Shown here: one piece after another, positions 54,406 to 64,000 of the stretch
How positions within the stretch are numbered: position 1 is the stretch's first letter
How the letters are laid out: each line of letters begins with the position of its first letter
Source: Datisca glomerata
Lineage: Eukaryota; Streptophyta; Magnoliopsida; Cucurbitales; Datiscaceae
Reading direction: 5' to 3'
Length of the DNA stretch: 64,000 nt
NCBI GenBank assembly: GCA_003255025.1
Contig: QANY01005344.1
Span: 189,187 to 253,186 of the forward strand
Notes under the pieces: model-generated
Database searches by the model: none
Told to the model about the DNA's origin: nothing
The model's input: the letters and a program-made list of their open reading frames with translations, nothing else
Translations under genes and position numbers: made by a program

Positions 54406-55410
54406 TATATTATATTATATAAAAAAACTAGCAACAGAGGAAAACTTGCAACAGAGGAAACTTTCCTCTATTGTTCCTCTGTTGTGCTCTGTTGGTGCAA
54501 CAGAGGAAAGTCTTCTTCTGTTGCAGCTCTTGCCCTTTATATATATATATATATATATATCTTTGTTCTTTTTTAAATTTCTTTTTTTCTCTCATTTATT
54601 AGATAGTATTATTTTTACTCTATGCTTGCATGCATTGCTTTATGCATGTTTTATATAATCTCAATATTTTGTATTTTCTATAATTTGACATCCTATAACT
54701 TTATCTCTATTATTTTACTTCCCTTTTGTTGTAATTATTAACATTTATTTCCTTAACATGTTTATTTATTTAGCATATTTACATCACCATGCTTATAATG
54801 CGATTCTTGCATTATTCTCTTATTATTATAGTTAATGTTCATGTATGTGTGTATTATAATTTTAACAATTAGATTTAGATTTTGTTACTTCCATTATTTA
54901 ATTTTCACTAAACAAAGCCGACGATGGAATTTGAGATTTTCGGGATACTAAACTTCTCGAACTACTGAGGTGAGGAGTTATTCTTGGGATACCGAGAATA
55001 ACTCTAATAATGTTTTGATTTAAAAAGATATAAGAATACAAAAAATAATTTTTCAATGGTCTTTGAACCACCCATTAAAAGTAATTTATTTTGTTCATTT
55101 TTATGATACAAAATGCATCAAATGGGACATTCAAAAATGAATCTCTTTAACCTTTGCCTTAAAATAAAAAATTGGATAGCATTTGATTAAATTTGGTGAC
55201 CATTTTTAATGGGTGTTGTAAGGTAATAATACCTTCCTCACACACAAACGACTCCCGAACCAACTTTGAGTTTTCGTAGACCAAAATTTTCATATTAAAA
55301 TTGGGTGACCAATCACACTCTAAAATGATTGGTGACGACTTCAAATTTCTTTTTGCCTTCAAAAAATGATTTTTTTAATCGCCGCTCCGCGCCGCGCGCA
55401 CGTTGCGACA
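53359..55410 (+). mobile_element. Solo LTR (2,052 bp) nested in copia RNase H
   Basis: Starts TGTAGATACCGTATTTTATCC-like (TGTAGATACCGT), ends ACGTTGCGACA, and is flanked by AGTAT (53,354-53,358) and AGTAC (55,411-55,415), one mismatch in five. It includes an ATT microsatellite (54,376-54,400), an AT microsatellite (54,538-54,560), and GC-rich GCCGCTCCGCGCCGCGCGCA near its end. The ends recall gypsy chromovirus LTRs, but that is tentative. Open frames inside it are low-complexity or unrecognised. Confidence 0.72.
54431..54526. repeat. CAACAGAGGAAA direct and inverted repeat cluster
   Basis: CAACAGAGGAA occurs at about 54,432, 54,449 and 54,499, and its reverse complement TTCCTCTGTTG at 54,474-54,484. 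They can form an 11-bp stem. The cluster is inside the solo LTR. Confidence 0.85.
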
Positions 55411-56427
55411 AGTACCATTATATACTCATATTTCTTTCAACAGCCCTTGAAGCCAAATTGCTTCTTTAACAGCTTCTGTGGTGGCTATGTATTCTGCCTC
55501 AGTAGTAGACAAAGCCACAATACTCTGAAGTTTTGTTTTCCAGCTTATACAGTTCCCATTTAAAGTGAAAACATAAGCTGTAGTTGATCTCATTTTATCC
55601 CTATCACCTGCATAATCTAAGCCTACAAAACCAATTAGATTAATCTTGTTATCCTCTTTCTTGTAGACTAAACCAAGGTCGCAAGTGCCCTTAATGTACC
55701 TCAGTAACCATTTCATTGCTTTCCAATGTCCATCTCCTGGATTTGACATACCCTAAGTACACTGGTTAAATGAGCTAAGTCAGGCCTGATGCTAATAATC
55801 GTGTATATAACAGATCCCATAGCAACTGAATATGGTACCTTTTCCATTTTCTCCTTCTCCTTATCATCCTTGGGACATAATTGAGCAGATAACTGAAAAT
55901 GTGCTGCCAATGGCAGTGTAACAGGCTTAGCATCTACCATTGAGAACCTGTGTACAAGCTTCTGAAGATATGGCTTCTGTGACAGTTTTAATGTACCCCT
56001 TTCTCTATCTCGGCTAATATCAATCCCAAGAATTTTTCTTGCTTTCTCAAGGTCTTTCATATCAAACTCTGCATTGAGAAAACCTTTTATCTTTATTATC
56101 TTTTCCTTACTATGACAAGCAAGCAGCATATCATCAACATAAATTAGAAGATAAAAGGCTCTCTCACCATATTCAGTTCTTAATGGAATGTCCTCACTTT
56201 TTATGTGAATTTCTTCAGTTTGTAAGTTTTTTCTTGTGATTTGTCCATCTTGTTCATGATTGCCAATTGAACTCAACCCTGAGGTGTAAGGCTGCACCTC
56301 AATCTCTATTTTATTTCCCCTGCTTGATTCCTCATTTTTCTTTCCTGCAGAACTTAAAGTTTGTTAAATACTGGCATATCAAGATCATTAAACTTTACAT
56401 CTCTACTTATGATTATCTTCATGCCTC

Positions 56428-57655
56428 CTAATTCTTTTGCCCAGAGTCTATAACTTTTGACTCCCTCTTGGTACCACATAAAAACACATTTAACAGCTCT
56501 AGATTTCCAACACTATGGTGTGCAAAGGCTACACAACCAAATACTCTGATATGATCTAACTTTAGTGGTTTTCCAATCCATCTTTCCATAGGAGTTTTGA
56601 TTTCTATGGTACTTGAGGGACTTCTGTTTATTAAATATGTCGTAGTACTAACAATGCCCCCCAAAAATGTTTAGTTAAGCCGGAGCTAACAAGCATGCAC
56701 TAGAATTTATTTAGAATTATCCTATTCATTCTCTCTGCAATTCCATTCTGTTGTAGTGTATGCTTCATTGTTCTGTGTCTTTTGATACCTTCTTCCTTAC
56801 ACAAGTTGTCAAATTTAAGGTTGCAAAACTCTAGCCCATTGTTTGTCCTTAAAACTTTGAGCTTTATCAGATTGATTTTCAGCGAAAATTTTCCATTGTC
56901 TAAATCTATCAAAGACCTCATCCTTAGTTTTAAGCAGAAAAGTCCATACTCTCCTTGAGTAATCATCTATTATAGATAGAAAATAGAGATTACCTCCATG
57001 TGTTTCAATAGGTGATGGCCCCCACAAGTCAGCATGTACATAGTCCGGGATCTCATTTGAGTGTTGTGATGAAATGCTAAACTTTAATCTGTGGTGTTTT
57101 CCCAAGATGTAATGTTCACAGAACTCTATGTTTGGCAAGCTCTTTTTCTCTATCAGCCCTTGCTTGCATAATAATGGTAGCCTTATGTCACTCGTATGGC
57201 CTATTTGTTTATGCCATGACTCCACCTCATTAAGTTCAGTCCTGCAAGCCACTGATGCACTTCCAACGACAGTATTTCCCAACATAATATATAGTCCATT
57301 TCTTTTAACTCTTTTCATATATACCATTGACCCTTTATAAACCTTTAGTATGCGTTTCTCTGATTTGTAAGTGTAGCCAACCTCATCAAGCACCTCTAGT
57401 GAAACCAAATTCCTTTTTAAGTCTGGAACATACCTCACATTAGTGAGAATTCTCACTGTTCCATCGTACATTTGTATTGATACAGATCCAATGCCACAAA
57501 CATCACAGATTTGATCATTTCCCATCAGTACCTTTCCTCATTCATTCTCAGTTAACGTGGTGAACCAACTCTTTCTAGGTGTCATATGATATGTACACCC
57601 ATAATCCAGGATCCATTCATAATCGTGTTCCACTAGCTAGGACCAAATTCTCACA
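56428..57655 (-). pseudogene. Copia protease, GAG-pre-integrase and integrase
   Basis: Minus strand. Protease reads EWILDYGCTYHMTPRKSW near 57,560-57,620 (usual DSG is DYG). GAG-pre-integrase has LNEVESWHKQIGHTSDIRLP. Integrase starts with VHADLWGPSPIETHGGNLYF, then LRTNNGLEFCN in the second acidic position (57,525-56,800), and continues with QQNGIAERMNR (56,966-56,700) and HIRVFGCVAFAH (56,664-56,428). The second catalytic residue, D in SDNG of relatives, is N in RTNNG. Frameshifts separate the blocks. Confidence 0.85.
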
Positions 57656-57659
57656 TATC

Positions 57660-58365
57660 AAGCAGCACTGACCGCTATTCCATAGATATCATAGAGCTCT
57701 TACATAGTGCCTAATAGGCTAGCTTCACTAGAAAGGCTTTCTTTCCCCGTGGGAGAAGCCCCATGCCAGAGTCAGCATAGAATGAAGGGGACAGCCCTAA
57801 TCTTGTGTTGGAAAATCCAACTTATATTGATCAATCGATCTCCGCGTCCTGCCAGCGTTCGCAGCATTCAACAATTCACTCGCTGCTCTGTCGGTCGCCA
57901 CTAGTATATTATTTCATTTCACTTAGCCTGCCTCTCCCATGACTTTCTGGACCAAGCAACCTGGATCTGCCCTCGAGAGTCTCTCTGCATTTTGGGTGGA
58001 ACGGACACGGATAAAAAAATTACGGTCAAACTAGAACTAGCTCACTTTATGAGCCAACAACGGATCAGCTTGGCCAATCTCATTTAGATAGGAAGAGATA
58101 TTGATAATTATCCCAAGGGGGCATACTACTCAGTTGATAGATCAGGTGAGCCAGCCATGACACTAAACTCGCCAAACAAGCATATGATAATCTTAATAAT
58201 ATGTTTCAATCTCTTAGTCAAGCAAAGCGTAGTATGTGCTTCTTTCTTGCTTGATAGGGGGCTTCCATTCACCAATGCAGACTCACTCTCGAATGAGTTC
58301 TACTATAGAAGCTTTCAACGTACACCCGAGGACAAATCTTTCACTCATTGAGAAGTGAAAACCTG
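57660..58365. other. Inserted segment, probably organelle-derived
   Basis: This 0.7-kb block interrupts the copia polyprotein between the gag zinc knuckle and protease. Its base composition is more balanced than the surroundings (e.g. GCTTTCTTTCCCCGTGGGAG, CTCTGTCGGTCGCCACTAG) and it has no retroelement coding. Texture is like plant mitochondrial intergenic DNA, but I cannot match it to a gene. No target duplication is evident, as is usual for organelle DNA inserts. Confidence 0.4.
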
Positions 58366-58369
58366 TGAC

Positions 58370-59345
58370 TAGATCGTTTCCTTATGTTGAAACAGTAAAT
58401 ACATCTCTATCACTTAGGTTATCTGAAACAGCAACAGGATCCTCACTATTTGATCCTTTCTCTTTTTGTTTGTTCTTCCACTCATAACAAAAACTTTTTA
58501 AGTGTCATTCTTTCCCACAAAAGAAGCACGTCTTCTTGGTTTTCCTTCCTTTTGATTGTGACCTCCCTTAGCTGCCACCCTTGTAGACCTCCGTACACTT
58601 CTTCCTCTAGAGAATATGTTCTCTCCTATATCCTTTTTTTTTCATTCTTGAGTTCCAAGTCTTTAGACCTCAAAGCAGAGACACATTCTTCCAAAGATAA
58701 TGAAGATCTGTCATACTTTATAACTGCTTTCACATCTTTGAATGATTTTGGCAGTGAATTCAGTAGAATTATTGCCTCATTCTCATCACCCAGCTTCTCA
58801 TTTGCTTCTGAGTTGGCCAGCTCAGTGATCACTCTTTTGAAATCATCCAAGTTTTGCTCCAAGTTCTTTGTTATGTCCATCTTGAAACTAAATAATCTTT
58901 CCTTCAGGTAGATTTTATTTGTTAATGACTGATTCATGTAGAGAGACTCAAGTTTCTCTCAAAATTTGGCTGTAGTGTTTTCCTCATTCACTTATCTCAA
59001 CACATTGTCTATAAGATTGAGTATGGTAGTCCCTAGTGCAGTTTCTAACATCTCAGTATTTTGATCTTCAGTGAGTGAATCTGGTAACTTGTTTAGATCC
59101 TCCAAAGCTTTCAAGACTTTTTGTTGTGCAAGAAGAACCTTCACTTTCCTTCTCCAAATGCCAAAATCCCCAGTCCCATCAAATTTATCTATCTCGAATC
59201 TTGTTGATCCCATCATGTAGTATGGTTGTGAATTGATGTCCATCTTCTTCGAAACTATTTCTCCTGCTTCTTCTTTGCCTTTCTTCTCTGCAGAATTAAG
59301 CTCAGGTTCCTCATTACTCTCAGTTCTGTATTCTTGATTTTCCAA
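58370..59345 (-). pseudogene. Copia gag
   Basis: Starts MENQEYRTESNEEPELNSAE at 59,345. The gag core is RFEIDKFDGTGDFGIWRRKV and LLAQQKVLKALEDLNKLPDS, with a stop and frameshift near 58,990. It continues at 58,937-58,626 (SLTNKIYLKERLFSFKMDIT, AIILLNSLPKSFKDV). The zinc knuckle near 58,490-58,535 reads CFFCGKE*HLKSFC, where the glycine codon has become TGA. The gag resembles that of Tnt1/Tork elements. Confidence 0.87.
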
Positions 59346-59467
59346 TATTTCTTCTTAAGATTCTTTGTTGTCCAAAGAGACTTAGGTGAGGTTTCCTCCT
59401 TCAAGTCAACCGTGACTTCTTCTTGAGGTTGAGAACAATTGATCGAGTTCCTTTACTCCTTCCCTGA

Positions 59468-59479
59468 GCTCTGATACCA
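59468..59479 (-). other. Primer-binding site of the 52-60 kb copia element
   Basis: Minus-strand TGGTATCAGAGC, one base inside the 5' LTR, complementary to initiator tRNA-Met. Confidence 0.93.
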
Positions 59480-59480
59480 C

Positions 59481-60074
59481 TGTTGGGATAAACAGTCCCA
59501 ACACAACTCAATCCCTTTAACTCAAACCCTTTGAGAGGAACCTTTCCAAGTGATCTTTAAGTAAGAATTGAACCACAGCTAATTGAACACAAAGCTAATA
59601 ATAAAGAAAGAAGAGAGAACATAAAGAATTTATACCAATTCGGCAAAGAGTGCCTATATCCAGTGTCGAGCTTGTAATCAAAAGCTCCAAATCCTTCACT
59701 ATCAAGAATGTAGTACAGATTACAAAGACAGAGCAACTTTCTAGCAACTAAAATACATACACACTTCTCTTCATCGTTTACAAATGATGAAGACGAAGAC
59801 CCCTTGTTTTCAGACACGTTATAGAGCTTGCTATTTCATGAAGAACTTTTCAAGATTACTCATCAAAACTAACAGAATCACTCTAAACGTAAATGAACAA
59901 ACTTTTCATGCTTACAAGGGTGGTTAAGCATGTTGAATCACCAATGTACAAGTGGCTAAGTCGTTTTAGTTAGTCTGAGTGTATTTAACTAAAACGACAC
60001 CGTTCGACTTAAACTATTAAACTGTCTTCTATCCTTCTTCTTCCTTCTCGAGCTACAGGGAACAACACCTTACA
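59481..60074 (-). repeat. 5' LTR of the 52-60 kb copia element
   Basis: Complete copy, on minus beginning TGTAAGGTGTTGTTCCC and ending CTGTTTATCCCAACA. It pairs with 52,452-53,029. Confidence 0.9.
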
Positions 60075-60869
60075 AAATTTAACGTCTTTATGCGCACACC
60101 ATTCTCACATATTTCTAATTTAGTCAAAATGATTATCATATTTCAAATGAGTTCTCATGTACAAAGATTTTTGTGACATTCCAGTTAGATTAAGTTTTGA
60201 TTATTCCTAATATACAACTTATATGTTCTCATCTTTTTAGCACAAATTATCTTATTTGTTGGTATGATTTCGTATTAAATGAGTTAGGGAAATAAACCTT
60301 TTTAAGGTTGAGAATCAAGATGCTTTAAAATGACACTATTTTGTTCAACTACAAAAGTTTGAATAATAAGTCAATAATCTATAATATAATAATAATATAT
60401 ATTAAAAATGATATTAGTTGAGAATCGTTTTTGAACACTTTTATCCAAGTATAGTTATGCTATTCTAAAATTGTTGCCAATCTGACATGTTTCATAAGCA
60501 TATTGGTCATATGTCCTTACTTTTACATTTATTTTATTTTATTATTTTTCCATAAGAATTAATTGTGTTTTTAATTTTTAATTTATCTACTTTCAAGACC
60601 GTGCCATCTTCTCTGCCTCATTTTCTCAATGCGATTGATGTCTGGGTTTGTTTCTCAATGCAATTGATGGTTCTTAGAATTTAGATTCCCAAACAGGTTC
60701 ATTGTTGAAGAAAGAGAAGCAGAAATTACAGCCTCAGAAGAAAATCTTCATCATAGGCAAAAGAGGGAAGAAGAACAAAGACTTTCACCAAACACAGTGG
60801 GTGTTTAACCATTTCTGGTAAAAAATGATCACAGGCATCAGTAGGCATCCGTTGGAGATCATAGGCAAC
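60075..60869. other. Spacer between two copia elements
   Basis: AT-rich without recognised genes. The segment 60,640-60,800 is GA-rich (GAAGAAAGAGAAGCAGAAAT) and could be a gene relic or the outer part of the next element if its LTR is longer than I propose. Confidence 0.35.
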
Positions 60870-61002
60870 TGTTAGAGATTTTATGCATATATACATCCTT
60901 ACTCATTGTAAAGAGTTTAGTATTTTTTCAATAAGAAATCAGAATCAAAGACTCATCATCTTTCTTTAAAGATCAGAACCCTAAAGGTTCATCATTTCTA
61001 CA
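60870..61002 (+). repeat. Short 5' LTR (about 133 bp)
   Basis: Begins TGTTAGAGATTTTATGC and ends TTCATCATTTCTACA directly before the PBS. The left edge is proposed from the TGTTAG motif only, because the 3' LTR is outside the window. Confidence 0.6.
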
Positions 61003-61014
61003 TGGTATCAAAGC
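61003..61014 (+). other. Primer-binding site
   Basis: TGGTATCAAAGC matches the initiator tRNA-Met site of plant copia elements with one change and follows the LTR end directly. Confidence 0.85.
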
Positions 61015-61045
61015 AGTGATTCTGAGAACCAACACATACAACAGT

Positions 61046-62232
61046 ATGGCAGAACCATCAACCTCCGGCCAGCTTCACCACCACGACACCAATCCCAGAC
61101 TGACCTCCATCCTGCTCACTGGCCACAACTACATACCGTGGGCCAGGGCGGCTCGGGTGAGCCTGAAAGGAAGAGGCAGAATGGGTTTCGTGGACGGCAG
61201 TAAGCCAAGACCAGACCAAAATTCAGAGGAATAGGACATCGTGGACAGCCAGGTAATGACCTAGATAACTAATTCAATAGACCCAAAACTCAGTGAAATC
61301 TTTTGTTTTTGTGAAACAGGACAGGAACTCTCGGAAGAAATCCTGACCAATTATTGTGAACAAAACAATTTCGCTCAAGTCTTTGAACTTAAACGAGAGA
61401 TCTCTCAAGCAAAACAGGAGAACAGATCAGTATCGGAGTTAACCAGGTTTTTAAAATCTAAGTTCAAAGAACTTGAAACCCTAAGACCGATGACCACTGA
61501 CCTAACGAAACTCCAAGAACTGGCTGAGCAGGATACAGTGTTCCATTTCTTGACGGCTCTCGACTCAAGCTACGAGGCGTTCCGGGCTCAGATCTTAATG
61601 TCGACAGAGAAGCCAACTTTTGCCACGGTCTCAGCCATGGTTCAAAGAGAAGAAACCAGGTGACGGGTGATGAGTACCAGAGATAACAAGGCGGAGGCAC
61701 TAGCCATGGCGACCCACGGCTCCCTCCGAAACCCTAACCCTAGGGAAGGAGAAAGGCACCGCGGACAGCCAGGCGAGCCGGTGAAGTGCAGCCACTGCCG
61801 AAAGGAAGGGCACACCCACGACCAGTGTTGGAACCTGCACCCTCATCTCCGGCAGAACCAGAGAAAGTTCCAGAAGGAGCGCGAGAATGACGAGCAAGGG
61901 AGCTGCGCGAAGAGTGACGAGCGAGGGGCTCCGGCGAAGACATTCCCCTTTTATACCGAGGGCTTCATCGGAGCGGGTTACGGGTCACGACCCGACCGAG
62001 ACCGCAGAGCCCACATGACAGACGAACCGGGTTCGGGTAATGGGTACCGACCCGAACGAATGGAGGAAATGGACAGATCCAGATCCATTAGAGCAGATCT
62101 ACACACAGACAACAACGTACAGATGACTACACTGCTCAAACAATTCAGAGAATTTTTGCGCGATACCTCAGTTCATCTATTTGCAATACTGTCAATTATT
62201 TTTCTAAATCTACAAATTTTTGTCATAACTTA
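61046..62232 (+). pseudogene. Copia gag
   Basis: ATG at 61,046 opens MAEPSTSGQLHHHDTNPRLT. Gag continues through LTGHNYIPWARAARVSLKGR. A TGG codon is TAG (EE*DIVD, 61,232), and a TGA follows near 61,661 (REETR*RV). The UBN2-type part includes FAQVFELKREISQAKQENRS. The zinc knuckle is CSHCRKEGHTHDQC (about 61,790-61,830). A frameshift near 62,160 separates gag from pol. The knuckle is followed by an Arg/Glu/Gly-rich linker. Confidence 0.88.
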
Positions 62233-64000
62233 GAACACTGGATAATAGACTCTGGTGCCTCAGACCACATGACTCATAACACAAAAAATCTACACAGTCT
62301 CACTAAATTAGAAAAACCACAACACATGACGGTAACCAATGGAAATAAAGTTCCAATTTTTTGCATAGGGTCCACCACACTCTTCACAAAAACCATTAAC
62401 AACGTACTTTGTCTACCCAATTTTAACTCCAATCTCCTATCCGTCAGTAAAATAACCAAAGACTTAAACTGCAATGTTACTTTTTCACCTGACAAGGTAA
62501 TTTTTCAAGATCGAGTCACCGGGAGGAAGATTGGTGAAGGGAAATTTAGAAACGGTCTGTACTACTTAGAAGATACAGACAAAACATGCCTTTCCACCTC
62601 CAGTACAGTACAAAAAGATAAAATATTACATTGGAGATTCGGTCATCCCTCCGACAAAATCCTAAACAAATTACTCGGTTGTAATTCAGACTCTAGCAGT
62701 TGCTCAGTCTGCAAACTCTCAAAACAAACCAGGTTACCCTTTCCACTATCTAGTAGTACGACAAAACGATGCTTTGAATTAATTTATTCTGATGTTTGGG
62801 GACCCTCCCTAGTTGATTCATATAATAAATTCAAATACTTTGTTATATTTATTGATGATTTCTCTCGCACCACATGGTTATATCTTTTGAAATCAAAAAA
62901 TGAAGTCTTCAGTCATTTTCAAGAGTTCAACAATTTAGGTGAAACTCAATTTGAAACAACCATAAAAATCTTTAGGTCTGACAATGGAACTGAGTATACT
63001 AATAACACTTTTTTTTAGTTTTTTAAACAAAAGGGTATACGACATCAAACCACCTGTATCCACACCCCACAACAAAATGGTGTCTCAGAACGCAAAAACT
63101 GACACCTTCTTGAAATGACTAGGTCTCTCCTCCTCCAAAACAACGTACCCAAAAGAGACTGGTCCGATGCTATACTCACAGCAACCTACCTCATCAACCG
63201 GTTACCCAGTGTAAAATTGCATCTGAAAAGCCCTCTAGAAATTCTCAAGGGTAGGAAAATTAACCTAGATCATATACGAGTATTCAGATGTACATGCTTC
63301 GTACACATTCCGAGACTTGATAAATTGGACAAAACCTCTGTCAAAACCCTATTTTTGGGGTATTCCGCCGAGAAAAAGGGGTATAAGTGCTACGACCCAA
63401 TAAACCATAAACTCTACATTTCGCGCGATGTACAATTTTTAGAACTAGAATCCTATTATCCAAAGGACCCCGACAACCATAACCACCACCAAACGTTTCC
63501 GCTACCTAACAATATTATTTCCTCTGATATCATAAGACATGAATAGAATACCGCATCAACCACACCTGAGACAACTACCTCAGGGGGAGCAACTGATGAG
63601 GCAGCTGTCACTGATGAAGCAGTAATCGTAAGAAGGTCAACAAGGCAAACTCAACCCCCAGCAAGATTAAAAGACTACGTGTCTCATCAGGTTCTATACC
63701 CTATCCAAAATTTCCTATCTTATGATAAAATCTCTAACATCTACAGGGCATACTTGGGCAAAATTGATGAAACAGTTGAGCCAAAGACCTCTCAAGAAGC
63801 GCAACTCGACCCTAAATGGAGAAAGGCGATGAATGAAGAACTTCTAGCCTTGGAAAAGAATGACACTTGGGATATAACCCCACTACCCAACGGGAAAAAA
63901 CTTGTAGGATGTAAATGGGTCTACAAGATCAAATACAACAGCAACGGCACTATCGAAAGATATAAAGCCCGACTAGTCGCCAAGGGCTTTACTCAGACAT
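62160..64000 (+). pseudogene. Copia pol: protease, integrase, start of RT (partial)
   Basis: Protease has an intact active site (HWIIDSGASDHMTHN, about 62,235-62,280). GAG-pre-integrase is ILHWRFGHPSDKILNKLLGC. Integrase shows all three acidic positions: YSDVWGPS, RSDNGTEYTNN, and PQQNGVSERKN, the last followed by a TGA at about 63,100. A stop also sits at about 63,016. Then come HIRVFRCTCFVHIP and GYSAEKKGYKCYDP. After a stop at 63,544, the linker RRSTRQTQPPARLKDYVSHQ leads into RT (WRKAMNEELLALEKNDTWDI, GCKWVYKIKYNSNGTIERYK). The window ends at LVAKGFTQT. Confidence 0.9.

Larger units (their letters stand above)
53042..56420 (-). pseudogene. Copia RT and RNase H, split by a solo LTR
   Basis: RT is visible at 56,297-55,800 (LLIYVDDMLLACHSKEKIIK, DMKDLEKARKILGIDISRDR). 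RNase H lies at 55,749-55,427 (GFVGLDYAGDRDKMRSTTAY, STTEAEYIATTEAVKEAIWL, QGLLKEI). Its last part lies beyond the inserted LTR at 53,350-53,050 (IFSDS*SSIHLCKNP). Stops occur in both halves. The coding order shows that the insertion separated one continuous domain. Confidence 0.85.
52452..60074 (-). mobile_element. Tnt1/Tork-like copia element with two insertions
   Basis: LTRs at 52,452-53,029 (3', incomplete) and 59,481-60,074 (5') enclose a minus-strand copia polyprotein. Both LTRs end ...CACCTTACA on plus. The PBS is intact. The element is interrupted by a solo LTR in RNase H (53,359-55,410) and by an organelle-like insert between gag and protease (about 57,660-58,365). Without these it would be about 4.9 kb. 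Outer target duplication was not found, partly because the left LTR has lost recognisable sequence at its edge. Confidence 0.85.
60870..64000 (+). mobile_element. Copia element with short LTR, runs off the window
   Basis: A short 5' LTR, PBS, gag, protease, integrase and the start of RT follow in order on the plus strand. The 3' part is beyond 64,000. Coding is among the best preserved of all elements here, with about five stops and one frameshift in 3 kb. The short LTR and domain style (WIIDSGASDHMTH, PPARLKDYV linker) fit the Ale/Retrofit lineage. Confidence 0.85.

Noticed and set aside
54302..54658. 118-residue Ile/Phe-rich ORF
   Set aside because: Generated by ATT and AT microsatellites inside a solo LTR.
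57707..58351. Small ORFs in the organelle-like insert
   Set aside because: No recognisable mitochondrial or plastid protein; the segment looks intergenic.

Overview
This is a stretch of an AT-rich flowering-plant (eudicot-type) nuclear genome. It holds plant-type split genes, a single-exon PPR gene, plant SINEs, nested Ty1/copia and Ty3/gypsy elements, a Mutator-like element and pieces of organelle DNA. Three host genes look functional, and the rest is mostly transposons and their debris. I cannot name the species.

Layout. 1-3,297: minus-strand Ty1/copia remnant cut off inside gag. About 3,296-11,507: large Mutator-like element (MULE) with a plus-strand DUF1985/Ulp1-protease gene and a convergent minus-strand MURA-type transposase. 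It carries five clusters of a palindromic CGTGTAG-n-CTACACG repeat. Its protease gene is split by a composite organelle insertion: mitochondrial atp1 fragment, GAG/GAACAA simple repeat with a 172-base gap, then plastid rpl23-rpl2 fragment. 11,520-12,580: decayed gene-like fragment and a 99-bp triplication. 12,948-15,277: small mitochondrial NOXY2/NFD6-like gene with two possible C-termini. 15,905-16,619: MULE-type MITE. 17,836-19,608 (minus): 590-residue PLS-class PPR protein resembling At5g47460. 20,368-25,810: decayed copia element. 27,207-29,409: seven-exon WAT1/EamA transporter gene resembling At5g47470, with a GC-AG intron and a SINE in an intron. The neighbouring Arabidopsis locus numbers suggest an ancient gene block that transposons have expanded here.

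29,993-36,482: near-complete minus-strand copia element with LTRs, PBS, PPT and a perfect TTTCA target duplication; its leader holds GC-rich palindromes. 36,483-39,340: mostly unassigned repeats. 39,360-41,650: minus-strand copia fragment. 41,932-51,540: Ty3/gypsy Tat-like element with gag and protease in sense, no recognisable RT, RNase H or integrase, a hairpin-rich 183-bp tandem array, and an antisense Transposase_28-like coding region. A 1.9-kb solo LTR sits inside its 5' LTR, and the gypsy element itself seems inserted in an older LTR. 52,452-60,074: Tnt1/Tork-like copia element on the minus strand, broken by a 2.05-kb solo LTR inside RNase H and by a 0.7-kb organelle-like insert between gag and protease. 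60,870-64,000: plus-strand copia element with very short LTRs that runs off the window inside reverse transcriptase.

The host genes share no obvious pathway beyond predicted mitochondrial roles for the NOXY2-like and PPR proteins. The most unusual features are the palindromic repeat family of the MULE, the organelle DNA composite in its protease gene, and the pol-less gypsy element with an antisense gene. All are interpretable by known transposon biology; I see no clearly new defence or metabolic system.
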